Positions 1 through 11,922 of a DNA stretch of 64,000 nt are shown piece after piece. This stretch comes from Septoria linicola (lineage: Eukaryota > Ascomycota > Dothideomycetes > Mycosphaerellales > Mycosphaerellaceae). The stretch lies in assembly GCA_024114885.1 (NCBI GenBank), contig CP099420.1:1674001-1738000 (forward strand), given 5' to 3'. The notes under the pieces were generated by a model. The model made no database searches. It saw only the letters and a list, made by a program, of their open reading frames with translations, and was not told the origin of the DNA. The position numbers and the translations under genes were made by a program. Positions within the stretch are counted from its first letter, which is position 1; each line of letters opens with the position of its first letter.

Positions 1-1726
1 CCACGGCTGATGACTCGTCTGGGTCTGACGGCCGAGTCCTTTCAGCGCCGCAACCTAGCCGACAAGCACAACCAGCTCAACAAGACCATGAAATCCCGCC
101 ATCTGAACATGATTGCCATTGGTGGCTCCATCGGAGCTGGTCTGTTCGTCGGTTCCGGTAGTGCGCTCAGACGTGGTGGACCAGCTGGTGTTATCATTGC
201 CTTCTCCATCATCGGTGTCGTAAGTGAAGCTCAGTCAGCAAATGAGGTGGATTCCAGCTAACCACTCCATAGATGATCTTCAACGTCGTTCACGCTCTCG
301 GTGAACTTGCCTACATCTATCCAATCTCTGGTGGATTTTACACGTACTCCGTCCGCTTTATCGATCCAGCCTGGGGATTCGCCATGGGTTGGAACTATGT
401 TCTCCAATGGGCCGTCGTCTTACCGCTTGAACTGGTTGTTGCTGGTCTGACTGTGGCATTCTTTGGTCTCGAAGTGAATAATGCCATATGGATCACGGTC
501 TTCTGGGTTGCCATCATGCTCATCTCACTTTTTGGTGTTCTCGGATACGCCGAAGAAGAGTTTTGGGTCTCGCTGTTGAAGTTGACCACGATCATCGTCT
601 TCATGTTCATGGGTGTCATCTTCGCATGTGGTGGTGGCCCAAGCAGCGGCTTGTACGGCGAATACTGGGGCGCCAGGCTTTGGTACAATCCAGGTGCTTT
701 CGCCAACGGATTCAGAGGTGTCTGCAGTGTCTTCGTGACTGCAGCTTTCTCTTTCTCTGGAACTGAGCTTGTCGGTTTGGCAGCTGCTGAGTCCGCGAAC
801 CCTCAAAAGGCCCTCCCGAGCGCCATCAAGCAGGTGTTCTGGCGCATCACCCTCTTCTACGTCTTTGGTCTCTTCTTCGTCGGTCTTCTTGTACCTTACG
901 ATGATGACCGCCTCCTAGGCTCTGGCAGCTTGATTGATGTCTCGGCTTCCCCATTCGTCATCGTCGCTATCAACGCCGGACTGCCAGCCTTCGGAACCTT
1001 CGTCAACGTCGTTATCATGGTTTCTGTGCTCTCAATCGGCTTGTCCGGTGTCTATGGTGGTTCCCGCACTCTCACCGCACTTGCTGAGCAAGGTTACGCG
1101 CCAAGGTTCTTCAGCTACGTCGATCGTGCAGGTCGTCCACTTTGGTCGACCATCACTATCATAGCATTCGGTGCCCTGGCTTACGTCTCTATGGCGAGCT
1201 CCGGAGTTACTGTCTTCAACTGGCTCCTTGCCCTCTCTGGTCTTGCTGCCCTGTTCACATGGGGAAGCATCTGTCTTGCACACATTCGCTTCCGGTCCGC
1301 ATGGGCCTACCACGGTCATACTCTCGATGAGATCCCGTTCAAGGCCGCTTTCGGTGTGTGGGGTTCGTGGTTGGGTTTGATCTTGATCATCCTCGTACTC
1401 ATTGCCCAGGTATGTGCCCAATTCTCTCTAAAGTGGCAAATACACCAGCTAATATCGTACAGATTTACGTCGCTATTGCCGATGCCTACGAGGCAGAGAC
1501 TCCCAGCGAAGCAGCCTCCGCGTTCTTCCTGTCTCTCCTCGCCATTCCTGTCGTCCTCGTCTTCTACATCGCCGGCTTCGTCTGGAAGCGTGAATCATGG
1601 AAGAGTCTTGCCTCGATCGATGTCGACAGTGGGCGTCGTGACTTGGACTATGAGACCTTCCAGGCCCTCAAGGCCAAGCGCGCTGCATGGCCGGCGTGGC
1701 GAAGAATCATCGACAAGTTTGTCTAA
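1..1726 (+). CDS. amino-acid permease (GAP1/APC family), 5' partial
   Basis: Plasma-membrane amino-acid/proton symporter of the fungal amino-acid permease family. The frame is open from base 1, so the N-terminus lies outside the window. Exons 1-219, 273-1409 and 1463-1726; introns of 53 bp each (GTAAGT and GTATGT donors), both phase 0. The first visible part has the family signature: a KSRHLNMIAIGG stretch followed by GAGLFVGSG, which is the first membrane helix with the substrate-binding glycines. About ten to twelve hydrophobic helices follow, and the C-terminal cytoplasmic tail ends in a basic WRRIIDKFV. About 539 residues are visible, close to the usual family length, so little is missing. 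Substrate range cannot be read from sequence. The family call is firm; assignment to GAP1 or a more specific carrier is open. Confidence 0.93.
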
Positions 1727-3535
1727 GGAATGTGCATACAGTAGAGCAGTGGTTGATAGTTGATCACGAGTTGGATTGATACCCATATTTGAATTAAATC
1801 AGAGTACCAGACCTTTGAATTTACACATCACTTCACGACGTCGTGTAGGCAGTCTGTTAATGTCTGGCACCAGGGCAATGCACTACTTGCACGCCCTACG
1901 CCCTAGGAACCACATGCTCTACATGCTGGCGGCTTGTATTCATTCAGAACACACAGTGCCAACAGAGGTGAACTATGATGCGCTACGACCACACTTCGAC
2001 CTTATCTGCACACCGTATCGTAGGATATCGCGGGCATTGCTTCCAGCAACCAACAAGCTGTATTACAACACTCCAGTACCAACGGCTCGGGTCAGCTTGC
2101 ATGGGTTGATTGTCGCCAAATGTCTGGGCACTTGGCAACTCTTGAACTTCTTAGCTCCTCCTCTTTCTGGTTGGTATGCTTCACGAGTGGCGATACGGGC
2201 CTCGCCTTGTCTGCTTTATCACGCGAGTGGTCAAGGCAGGGAACAAATAGCATGTCGGAGGATTGCTGCACCTCTGTCAGGTCAAATATGCCTCTGAAAG
2301 TGGTGAGGCTGTCAGAGTTGTGTATGATGCCCTATGTACCAGAGACCGCTGTACGACTCTTGTGTCCAAGGTCGCGGTGACACATAGTGACACTCTGCTC
2401 AATCGACTGCCGATTGGACTTCTAGATCCAGATAAAGGAGATTGGGTGCCGCCAGTTGTACCTACCGATCCTTCTAGCGCAACGCCTGCCATGGCGCAAC
2501 GTCTCCGCGTCACATGGCAGCCAGTCCGACTTTGGCGCGGATTGGCTCAGCGCCGAAGCTTGCACACGACACATTGCTTCATGCAACTTGTGATGAGATT
2601 GCGGCACAGCTTTGCTCTGATGCTTGTTTTGCGGACCCGGCCAAGCAGACGCGAGGTGGCGAAGCAGGCGACACGGGCGGATATCTGTAGCGGGTGCCTC
2701 CTATGTTGCTCGTCAGGAAGGTTGCTTGACGCGACGAAAAAGTTCGATCAGACCTCGTACTGTGTATAAATGGCATCTTGGCATACAGGCATCAAAAGAA
2801 CGACTGGGGAAGACCGATCCAGATCAAATTGATGGCCGCTTTGGTCATGATGGCTCCCGCATTCGTCGTATCTTAGGTCTTTGGAGTGCTGAAATGATCG
2901 AAATTGTCACCGGCATTGTGTAGGCTCGACGGTCTCCACAGGACGTTTTGCTGATACATTTGTCAATGTTTGCCCGAATGCAAAGATATTGCAACACAGT
3001 GAGCGAGCTCTGGCTTGATAGGTGTACTAAAGGCTGCGCCAGGTCTGCTCACACGTGGCCGTATTGATAGCGCAAGCACAGATGTACATGATATGGCTCA
3101 AGCTCATGTCAATTTTTGCCCAGCCTTGTACTCCTCTGAGACCGCCGGGGCTGCACTGTGTCCTGCCTATTGAGAATCTGGAACGGAATCTAGAATACTG
3201 TGGCGTGAGAGTCGACATAAGCATGCCCGAAGCCACCTTATCGGGTTGCTGACTCAAAGTGACAGGAAGCAAGACACTGAGCAAGCCGCGTCGCCATAAG
3301 GCTAATGCTGAACCGGGTCGTCTCGGTATCGTGGCTGTGAATTTGCAACCTCACCTCACCTCATCGCCAATGCACCAGATCGAAACGACGGCCATCATGT
3401 AACATGTACGTTCAGATGCACGAAACGCAAGAACGATGCTGGTAGGATGAGGGGCAAACGACTGGCCGTTATCGGCGGTCTTGACGACCGGTCCGCGATT
3501 CACTTGTTGAAGCACTCACCTTCATCGAAACCAGC
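1727..3535. other. intergenic, no supported gene
   Basis: About 1.8 kb between the permease and the PrpD-like gene. Several open frames up to 173 codons occur, but they overlap one another on both strands, show no recognisable domain and are rich in unlikely residue runs. I see no gene here. A TATAAA-like string lies near 2764 without a convincing downstream start. Confidence 0.5.
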
Positions 3536-5051
3536 ATGGCGACCGAGGACAGACACATCGACAATGCGTACGATACACCTCCCGCAACGAGACTACTGGC
3601 CGCTTTCGTGGCTGATGCATCAGTTAATGGTCTCAACGAAGAGCTTCGTGCCAAGATCAAAGAGGTGTTGATCGACTACATTGGCGTAGCAGTTGGTGGT
3701 CTGGCCAGTGCAGATTCATCGACACCCATATTCAATGCTGTGACTGCGCTGCAGGGCAACGCAATTGGTACTTGCACTGTGATCGGAAAAGGCAGATGTA
3801 TGCTGCCGCAATATGCTGGGATGCTGAACTCAGCCTTTGCGCATTCTTTGGACTTTGACGATACCTACGCGGAAGGCGTGAGTCGCTCACAGTATTGCTC
3901 ATACATCAAAGCTGACAGCTGGTGGTCTTGCTAGTCACTGCATGCCGGAGTGACGGCCATCTCGGCGGCGATGACACAAGCCGAAGTCCTCGGAGATGCA
4001 GCGAGCATTGACCAATTCTTCACTGCAGTGGCAGTATCATATGAGATTACTTGCAGACTAGGGCGGGAACTTGGCACGGACTCATATCATCGTGGGTGAG
4101 TGTACGGTGCGCTGTAGAAAAGTGTCCATGCTGATGTAGAGTGGATTCCATAACACTGGGACCGCAGGGATCTTTGGAGCAGTGTCAGCTATTGCAGTTC
4201 TTAAGTCTTTGCCAGCAACTGTCGTTGAGAGTGCGTTCGGCTTAGCCGCGAGCAAAGCTGCAGGGTCGATGCAGTACCTCGATAACGGATCTTGGAATAA
4301 GAGACTCCATCCTGGATTTGCGGTCCACGATGCCTTTGTCTGCGTTGCTCTAGCCGAAGCGGGTGTTGTCGGAGCTTCAAAAGCCATCGAAGGGCAATAT
4401 GGCTTCTTGCAAGCCTACAGCCCTAAGACTGATAAAAGTGTCATGCGTTTGACATCAAATCTGGGCGAGGAGTGGATATGGCTACAGTCAAGCCTAAAGC
4501 CGTACCCAGCATGTCGCATGACTCATACGTTTATCGAGATGTCCGGCGAGGTCCATGGACCTCGTTGCGTGAAGGTGTCCGATATCGAGGCAGTCAAATT
4601 GAAGATGCCGCCAACAAACATCTTACTGATAGGAGAACCCACACCCAACAAGACCAAGCCGACGAACAACATAGATGCGCAATTCTCTGTGTATTTTCAG
4701 GTGGCAAATGCTTTGCTCAACGGCTCGTCCACCGGCATGCAGGCATATGATAAGCTTGATAATGCCGATATTGAGGCCCTGTGCGCAAAGATCACGGTCT
4801 CTGGCGATTCAAGTATGACAGGCTTTTCCGGGCATATGCAGATCAAGTGGGTTGGTGGTGAGGTCGCGGAATCCCGGCAGCAGTACCCTCTTGGCGAGGC
4901 ACAACATCCATTCACCGCAGTCAAGGTCAAGCAAAAGTTCTTGTCCCTCGTCGAACCTGCATTTGGGGAGAAACGAGCTTCTGCAATATTGGAAACAGTG
5001 GCGGATTTGCATGAGCTTAAAATCAGCCAGCTTCTGGACCTCTTACGCTGA
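3536..5051 (+). CDS. MmgE/PrpD family protein
   Basis: Member of the MmgE/PrpD fold family, which includes 2-methylcitrate dehydratase and cis-aconitate decarboxylase. Exons 3536-3877, 3935-4095 and 4142-5051; introns of 57 and 46 bp. The start MATEDRHID is the first ATG of the frame and precedes the family N-terminal helical domain (LIDYIGVAVGG). SAFAHSLDFDDTY is the conserved active-site helix, and FHNTGTAGIFGA after the second intron is the other hallmark, which also fixes the splice acceptor at 4142. About 470 residues, as usual for the family. The true substrate is not readable: true PrpD proteins act in the methylcitrate cycle, but many fungal homologues sit in unrelated clusters. The last 29 bases overlap the 3' end of the Rai1 gene on the other strand. 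Confidence 0.88.
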
Positions 5052-6417
5052 TTTGCGCTGCGGAGGGAACGGTCGGCGGCTCTGTTGTCTGTTGCGCAGT
5101 GCGCGTGTCTTGTCGATTGATCTGCTCTCTGTGCTCGCGAAACGAGGCTGGCACGATGTCCACAGAGTAGTCCTCGCTGATTTTGTGTAGCATCATTTCC
5201 TTGGCGCCTTTTCTTCGTTCGATAGTCCACGTTCCTTCGCCGTTGATATGCTGCCGAAGGAAATCGAGAAATGCCGCAGCAAAGTTGATGCAAGTGTTGC
5301 CGTCCCACGTGTGAAAGCCTTGTCGCTTGACAAAATTCGGGATGTCTAATGTCTTCCATTCTTCGAGCCGCTCGAGATGACCATTCGCGCTTCGGAACCC
5401 AATAATGATCTTCGGTACGCCGAGCAGAAAGGACTGCGCCCAGAATCGACACATTTTGCGTTCGAATTTTGTTGCAGCCCGTTGGTCGCCAGCATTGAAG
5501 TTCTCGCTCGTCTTCAGCTCCACATAGGGTATCGCATCACTGGGGTCGTCCGGTTTGCAGCCTTCAACAGCATCTACCTCACCTCCAACGATAATGCTGT
5601 GGGTACCGATACCGGTTCGCACGACCGAGCAATACTGAGCGTAATTGTTCACGATCTCGTTCTCCCGACCCTCGACTTCTTCACGGGAGCACTCCGCCAG
5701 TGGTCGCGGCAGGGTGGCAAGAGTCTCAAATTTGTAGCCTGCAGTATCTCGTCAGAGCTTGCAGAGGCTTTTTCGACGGAACATACATACCCCAAAATGC
5801 CATCTGATCCGGGTCGAATGCGCCCCGACGCTGTCGCTGCTGATTAGTGCTAGCTCTGTTCTGAGTATCTTTCGCAGTCTGATTTTCCTCGATGTAAATA
5901 GTGCCCTAGAGCTATCGGTCAGGTGCTGTCATCCCATCATGAGTCAACGTCAGCTTGCCTCGAAGTACGTGGCGTTCATCTCAAATTCGCCAAAACCGTC
6001 GAATGGAGCAGCTAAGATCTTGGTCATCATGCCACGCCAAGTGAAGATATCCGCCTCCAGCCTAATTCCGGTCCGCAGCTCATGATGTCGAATAGTGTCG
6101 AGGAGTGGGTTCAAATGCAAGTCCGAGCCATCGTTGTACTTCTCGAACGTTTCATACCCTTTGGAGAGGTCTAGATGCGGCTGCTCAGGGTCATTGGGCA
6201 CATTGAAGAACGGCGGGTAGTAGTAGCGTAAGCTTCTGCTATCCAAAGGATAGCAAATATGCTGATCGTCGAAAGCTATGCCAAGAGTTCAGCACCGTGT
6301 CGTTGCGGGCTCTTCGGCGTGATTTAACTTACAAAATTCCGTGATCTCGCGGGGTCGCTTGATGACTGCGCTCTTGCCCTCGAATGGTCTCAAATCATGA
6401 AAGCGGAACGCAAGCAT
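5023..6417 (-). CDS. RAI1: Rai1/DXO-type decapping nuclease
   Basis: Nuclear RNA 5'-end quality-control enzyme of the Rai1/DXO family (pyrophosphohydrolase/decapping), partner of the 5'-3' exonuclease Rat1. Exons on the minus strand: 6417-6333, 6275-5959, 5905-5791, 5738-5023; 410 residues. The start MLAFRFHDLRPF is the only ATG before an upstream in-frame stop. Diagnostic motifs are RSLRYYYPP near the N-terminus, TWRGMMTKI, GGEVD (acidic pair about residues 226 and 228) and the ELK motif (about 246-248), which are the metal-binding and catalytic residues of the family. YKFETLATLP after the third intron matches the family as well. Intron 2 has a GC donor (GCAAGC) instead of GT, required to join NATYFE to GTIYIEEN. 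The C-terminal 40 residues are low complexity. The 3' end runs 29 bases into the convergent PrpD-like gene. Confidence 0.92.
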
Positions 6418-7480
6418 CCTGAACAATCTGCCGCGTCATGCTGTTGTGTTGCTGTTGCATGGACTTGGTCGTGGGAGATTGTGAAGACGCGTCTAAGCGT
6501 GATCTTGTCGGTCTTGGCGGCCGGACGTTTCGCCGGAAAGATCGAGCCAGAAAAACATCCTCCACCTGCTGGCTCACATGATCGTTAACGATCAGCATCT
6601 GTCATTGCAAAAGACGTGCTGCTGTTCCAGCTTGCAGCGGATGGCAAGTATATACACCGGACTAGACGCCGCCAATAAGTCTGGACCATCACCATAACAT
6701 CAATATTATAGCTCTTAACGCACGACCATTCAGTCCACCCAGACCAAGCCGAACATGGGTGACCTCAGACCTGCTGTCTCAAGGCAGAAGTGGATCAAGA
6801 TTTCGCTGCATATGGGTCTAGGCTTCCAGCGCTATTTGCGCTCTCCCGGATCTGTCATGCCCACTCAAGCCATCCACCGCTGCCAGGCTCCAGCTTCGCA
6901 GCATCGCGTCAACGGAAAGCACCCTCACCTGTGCCGATCATCAGGACTGTACATGTACTCTCTGTACATACAAGACTCTCTTGGTGGCGTCGACGGCTTC
7001 CTCGCGGGCTGCAACATGATGTGATGTTGCAGTCGGCGAATGCTCAGATGTACCTGAATGCTCAAGTGTGTGGCGCCTCATGCGCAGTCCATGTACTCTG
7101 AACCAATCCCAAGTGAGCTCTTGGCCTTTTGCGAACACCTCTGCCGGGGTAATCGAGAAGGCCCCTCTCCAACTGTCGCAAAGTCGCGTTCTAGCAGACG
7201 CCTCTTTTAGTCGATCAGATGCAGATCTTCGTGGCTTGTCCAATTGCAAGCTTGGATTTATGCTTACCCCATATACCTTAATTATGTGCGTCCGCACCCA
7301 GACAGAATATGAACTGGCAAAGTGCGAAAGCGAACGGCAAAGATGGCAAAACAGAGTGACATATGTGTAGAATGACAGTCACGGTCCGTGTCAGGGCAGA
7401 TATAACTGACCTGCTCATTACTGCAGATCTAGACCGACCTGGATCTTTTGTTGCACATCAAACACGATAGTAACATCAAC
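6418..7480. other. divergent intergenic region
   Basis: About 1.06 kb between the starts of Rai1 (minus) and the peroxygenase (plus), so it should hold both promoters. Short open frames up to 118 codons overlap each other and have no recognisable domain. No gene supported. Confidence 0.5.
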
Positions 7481-9193
7481 ATGAAGAACACACTGCAAAT
7501 ACTCACGGCGGTCCTGCCGCTCGCCAGCGCATATCCCGCTGTACTGGAGGCTGTCACACAGATACAGAAGCGACAAGAAGTCATCCCTACAGTACCGCCA
7601 CCGAAGTTCACCACCGACCGCGACAACTGTGGATCGCACGGCAAATGCACGGTGTTCAACGCAGAAGATCAATTTGTCAATGTTCAACCAGGCAGCGGCC
7701 ATGAGTTCAGAGCCCCTGGCACGTCTGATAGACGTGGACAATGTCCTGGCTTGAACGCTGCTGCCAACCAGTAAGAGATAATATTGAGACAAGCCCGGAA
7801 TATAACTCTGACTGAGTGCAGCGGTTTCCTACCGAGGAATGGCATTGCTACGACGCAGCAGACGATTGATGGCTTGGGTAAGGCATACAGTATGTCGCCT
7901 GAGCTATCGTTGGCCCTCGCTGTCATCGCCATTGCTATCTCTGGTGACCCCGTGACAGGTACGCCGAGCAACATCAGCTTTGGGCGAGATCGAAGAACTA
8001 ATATAAGACAGGCACATGGTCGATCGGTGGAGGCTACAGCGGTGCGCTTGGTCTTCTCGGCCAGCCATCAGGTATTGCTGGTACCCACAACCGTTACGAG
8101 GGTGATGCTTCTATCGTCAGGGTAAGCAACCTTCCGTACAGCGCTGAGACGCATTGACTGATGATCAAAATCTAGGGCGATGCCTACATGCACGATGGCT
8201 TCGTTGGTTTCTTCGAGATGCATCGCTGGGAGCATCTCTACAAGCTTACTCAACAAGATGGCACCGGTTTCACCCACGACAAGGCCGCTGCCCAGGCATA
8301 CTACACAGCACAGTATTCACTTCTGAATAACCCGTGAGTTTAGCACATATTGGTCCTGAGACATGGGCTGACCAATCTCATAGTTACTACTTCTCGGCTC
8401 CTTTCTCTGGTCTTGTCGCACCAGATGGTGAGCATTCTTAGGGCAAAAGAGTGAAACGATCAAAGCTAACACCGTACCACCAGCCCACAACTTCGTCGTC
8501 CACTTTATGTCAAACCGCTCGGCTGAGAACAAGGGTGGCATCCTCGATACCGAGGTCCTGAAGTCATTCTTCAGTGTCACCGGAGAGCCAGGTAGCTTTG
8601 TCCATACCCCGGGCCAGGAGCGCATTCCACTCAGTAAGCTCACAATTTGGTTCCATCGCTCAGAGGATATAAGCTTACAGATGCTTCAGACTGGTACAAG
8701 CGACCAACATCGCAGCCAATGAACACTGTCGATACCAATGTGAGTGTTGCTAATAAAGAGAGGGCATACATGTTACTAATGCATAGCAGGTGGACACTGT
8801 AATCAACGACGGAATGTACCCAGGCATTATCAGGTTTGGTGGCAACACTGGTACAACGAACAGCTTCGTGGGCATTGACACAGGCGACCTTACTGGCGGC
8901 GTCTTCAACGGTGCTTCGCTTGCTGATGGGTGAGTTGTCCGCGACATACTGCCTTGACACAAGCTAATTGTATAATCAGCAACAAACTGTCCTGCTTCTT
9001 GCTTCAAGCTTCGATGGCCGGTCTTTCTGACGCAGCAATTCCACTCTTGCAGCCCGTCGGACAGATCATGGATTATCTCAACAAGAATCTCGGTCCTCAA
9101 TTGAAGAGCCTCAACTGCCCAGAGCTGGCGAACTTCAACAACGAGCTGTTCTCCAAGTATCCAGGAGCTTCTTACAAGGCTCAGGGACAATAG
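7481..9193 (+). CDS. secreted heme-thiolate peroxygenase (UPO/chloroperoxidase family)
   Basis: Extracellular peroxygenase of the chloroperoxidase-like family (Peroxidase_2), enzymes that insert oxygen from hydrogen peroxide into C-H bonds. Nine exons: 7481-7770, 7822-7958, 8012-8121, 8176-8333, 8384-8427, 8484-8633, 8681-8739, 8790-8929, 8980-9193; eight introns of 47-56 bp; 433 residues. The start MKNTLQILTAVLPLASAYP is a signal peptide followed by a KR site. QCPGLNAAANHGFLPRNG carries the cysteine that is the axial heme ligand; the usual proline before it is a glutamine here. EGDASIVRGDAYM contains the Glu-Gly-Asp motif that binds Mg and supplies the catalytic Glu. The frame stays open through all exons. 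The acceptor of exon 8 is a NAGNAG (8787 or 8790), so one Gln is optional. Whether it acts as peroxygenase or halogenating peroxidase is open. Confidence 0.9.
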
Positions 9194-9626
9194 CTCAAAG
9201 CACAGAATTGATCCGGCAGTAGCTCATGTATCAGCTGAAATGAAACAAAATCATCATCGCTGCGTCCAACTAATCCAAAATCAAACCGCGGTCGTCTCCT
9301 TCTACAATAAACGCGAACAGCAATGCACAAATTATGTTGGCGGACAATAAGTGGAGCTCTAACCCCGCGATTTCCCCTCTGTTTTTACCGCTACAAGGGT
9401 GATCTCGTTGGTCCGCAAAGTCGATGTGAACAGCGACCAGAAAGGCGAAATTGGCAGCGGCATGGTCTGTGTGCAGCTGCATTCAGCCTAACGCGATATG
9501 GACAAGTTGAGCGAATATCCCCTCCTGCGACGTGACGATGGTCGGGACATGTGGGCTTGGGCGATACTCAGAGATATATGAAGCACATGGAGTAGCTCGA
9601 GGAAATGAGACCTCATCACTGCAGCC
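9194..9626. other. intergenic, nothing recognised
   Basis: About 430 bases between the peroxygenase and the broken GH43 gene. No coding or RNA signal seen. Confidence 0.5.
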
Positions 9627-11440
9627 ATGAGCATCTTCAGCACTTTAACGTTGCTGTTGCTCGGCGCATTACCCATCACGTCAGCACAAGAACCGAATTC
9701 GACGTTCTATAATCCTATTCTGCCAGGATAGAACTCAGACCCAACATGCACTCAAGTCAACGGCACCTTTTTCTGTGCTACGAGCACCTTCAATGCATTT
9801 CCAGGGTTGCCGATCTATGCAAGTGATGACCTTATAACTTGGAAGCTCATCAGCCATGCCTGGAACCGCGAAACGCAGCTTCCAGGTATCAACGAGAATA
9901 CTACGATCGAACAAGGTGGTATGTTTGCACCAACTCTGCGGTACCATAATGGAGAGTTCTATGTCATTTGCACCTATCTGGCCCCAGCGGACGAGCGCAT
10001 CCTCATTGGAACGCTCTTCAAGACTGCTAATCCTTTCGACAACGAGGCTTGGTCTCAGCCTGTGCTTTTCACGATTGGCGGTATCGACCCTGATCTCTTC
10101 TGGGATGACGACGGAAAGGTATACATGGCTTATGCTTGGATCAACTTGCGTGAGCTTGACACAGTGAGTGGTGCCACAACCGAGCCGATTAGCATCTGAA
10201 ATGGCACAGGTGGCTCTAGTCCAGAAGGGCCACACATCTACAAGAAAAATGATTTTCATTACCTGATGATTGCAGAAGGTGGCACTGAGCTCAATCACAT
10301 GGAGACTATCGCGCGGTCGCGGAATGTCACTGGGCCCTATGAAGCTTACGAGCACAATCCGATCTTGTCAAACGCAAACACCACAGAGTACTTCCAGACA
10401 GTCGGCCACGCAGACTTGTTTCGAGATCCTCAAGGCAAGTGGTGGGGCGTCGCGTTGTCAACTCGTTCGGGTCCAGCTTGGGAAATCTATCCGATGGGAC
10501 GAGAGGTTGGTGAACTGTTGCAGTCGGTGTTGGAGTATGCTAACAATGACAGAGTGTCCTCTACCCAGTTTCCTGGAGTGGAGACTGGCCCGTTCTAGAT
10601 CCTGTGAGAGGTATAATGTCTGGCTGGCCCCTGCCATTAAGCTCAAAATCTCTTGCTGCAGCTAGCGCGTACACCTACGAACCAGATGTCATCGACTTTG
10701 CTCCTGGTAGCTCGCTACCTCTGAACTTCTACACGTGGCGCTACGCTCCCCGAAACGACACTTTCCAGGTATCACCTCGTGGGCATTCACAGTCTCTCAT
10801 GGTCCTGCCGTCCAGAGCGAACCTGACTGGTTCCTCCACCTCACCTGAGCTATCTGGCTTGCAAGGCATCGCTTTTGTGGGAAGGAAGCAGGAACATACC
10901 TTATTCACTTATGCTGTCGACTTGGCGTTCAATCCTGAAGCTGCAGGACAAGAGGCTGGAGTGTCGGCATTTCTCACACAACAGCAACATCTCGATCTGA
11001 GCCTCAGGTACGCCGATGTGAACGCCAGTCGCGATGCACGCGAGCTTGTGTTGCGTTTCTATGCAGAAGGCGCCAACATGACATCAAGTGAGGATGTCTT
11101 CGCGTTGCCGTCTTCCTGGCCTAGTGCTGGCTCGGTGAGATTACAGATACACACTGCAAATTCGACACACTACGTTTTCTCGGCATGGCCGGTGAGCAAC
11201 TCAAATGATAGAATTGTTCTCGGCTACGGACCCGCAGAAGTTGTCAGCGGTGGTACTGGGCCATTCACGGGTGTCATCTTGGGTGTGTTTGCTACTTGCA
11301 ATGGCGGCTCGGGCAACGAGAACATGTGTTCAGGAGCAGGTGCTGAGGCATATTTCAGCAACTGGCGCTACCAAGGATCAGCTCAACACATATCATCGTC
11401 GGAGTTGGCCCCGGCAGCAGCCCTGCACGAAGAGCTGTGA
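9627..11440 (+). pseudogene. GH43 glycosidase gene with two nonsense codons
   Basis: Secreted glycoside hydrolase family 43 enzyme (beta-xylosidase/arabinofuranosidase type) with a C-terminal concanavalin-A-like beta-xylosidase domain. Starts with a signal peptide (MSIFSTLTLLLLGALPITSA). One frame runs from 9627 to 10505, then a 47-bp intron (10506-10552, branch GCTAAC) and exon 2 to 11440; about 588 codons. It is interrupted by TAG at 9729-9731 and TGA at 10197-10199. Both replace a Trp that the family normally has (in the LPGWNSDP-type and LWNGTGG-type motifs), each explained by one G-to-A change. Everything else is intact: Asp of the SDP motif, Asp in GIDPDLFWDDDG, and the acid Glu in SPEGPHIYKK. 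No frameshift is seen, so inactivation looks recent. Sequencing error at two Trp codons is the alternative. Confidence 0.88.
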
Positions 11441-11922
11441 GGCAGCATCGATTGTTGCAGAGATGGCAGCTCCCACCACATCCTCCGACTACTGGGGACT
11501 TGGACGGCATGCTAGGTATGGAACAGAAGCCGGATCTTAGGAGATGATAGAAATGCCGAGTAGATGAACGTCCTAACAGATCGTGCTCAATGTTAGTGCT
11601 TCGATTCGTAATCGGCAAAATGCAGAGGCAGAGACGCGATCCGTACATCCTGTGGTCTTCCCGATGAGCTCATCGCAATAATGAATCCTGCCCGTAGATT
11701 TGCGACTAGTAGTAGGCTATTGGGAAACCCATCGGGATGCTGGCCAATGGAGACAATCACTGATTACAGTATGCCTGTATAATATGGATCACATCCTTGC
11801 AGCATAACAACGTCATTCGGAAGCGCATCCGCAGTCGCTTTCGTGGCTGATGATAATGATGAAGGCCTTCCACTTTCGGCCTGTGCTTCGATGATCGTAA
11901 CAGTCACCCACAAGTGACGAAC
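11441..11922. other. intergenic, nothing recognised
   Basis: About 480 bases upstream of the NmrA-like gene; presumably its promoter. No other feature seen. Confidence 0.5.

Noticed and set aside
1776..2769. Overlapping frames of 173 and 168 codons
   Set aside because: No domain, no signal, random-looking composition, and no splice pattern linking them.
9627..11440. Whole-region repeat-induced point mutation as the cause of the GH43 stops
   Set aside because: Only one of the two changes fits the CpA context, and the rest of the gene lacks the dense C-to-T pattern such mutation leaves.
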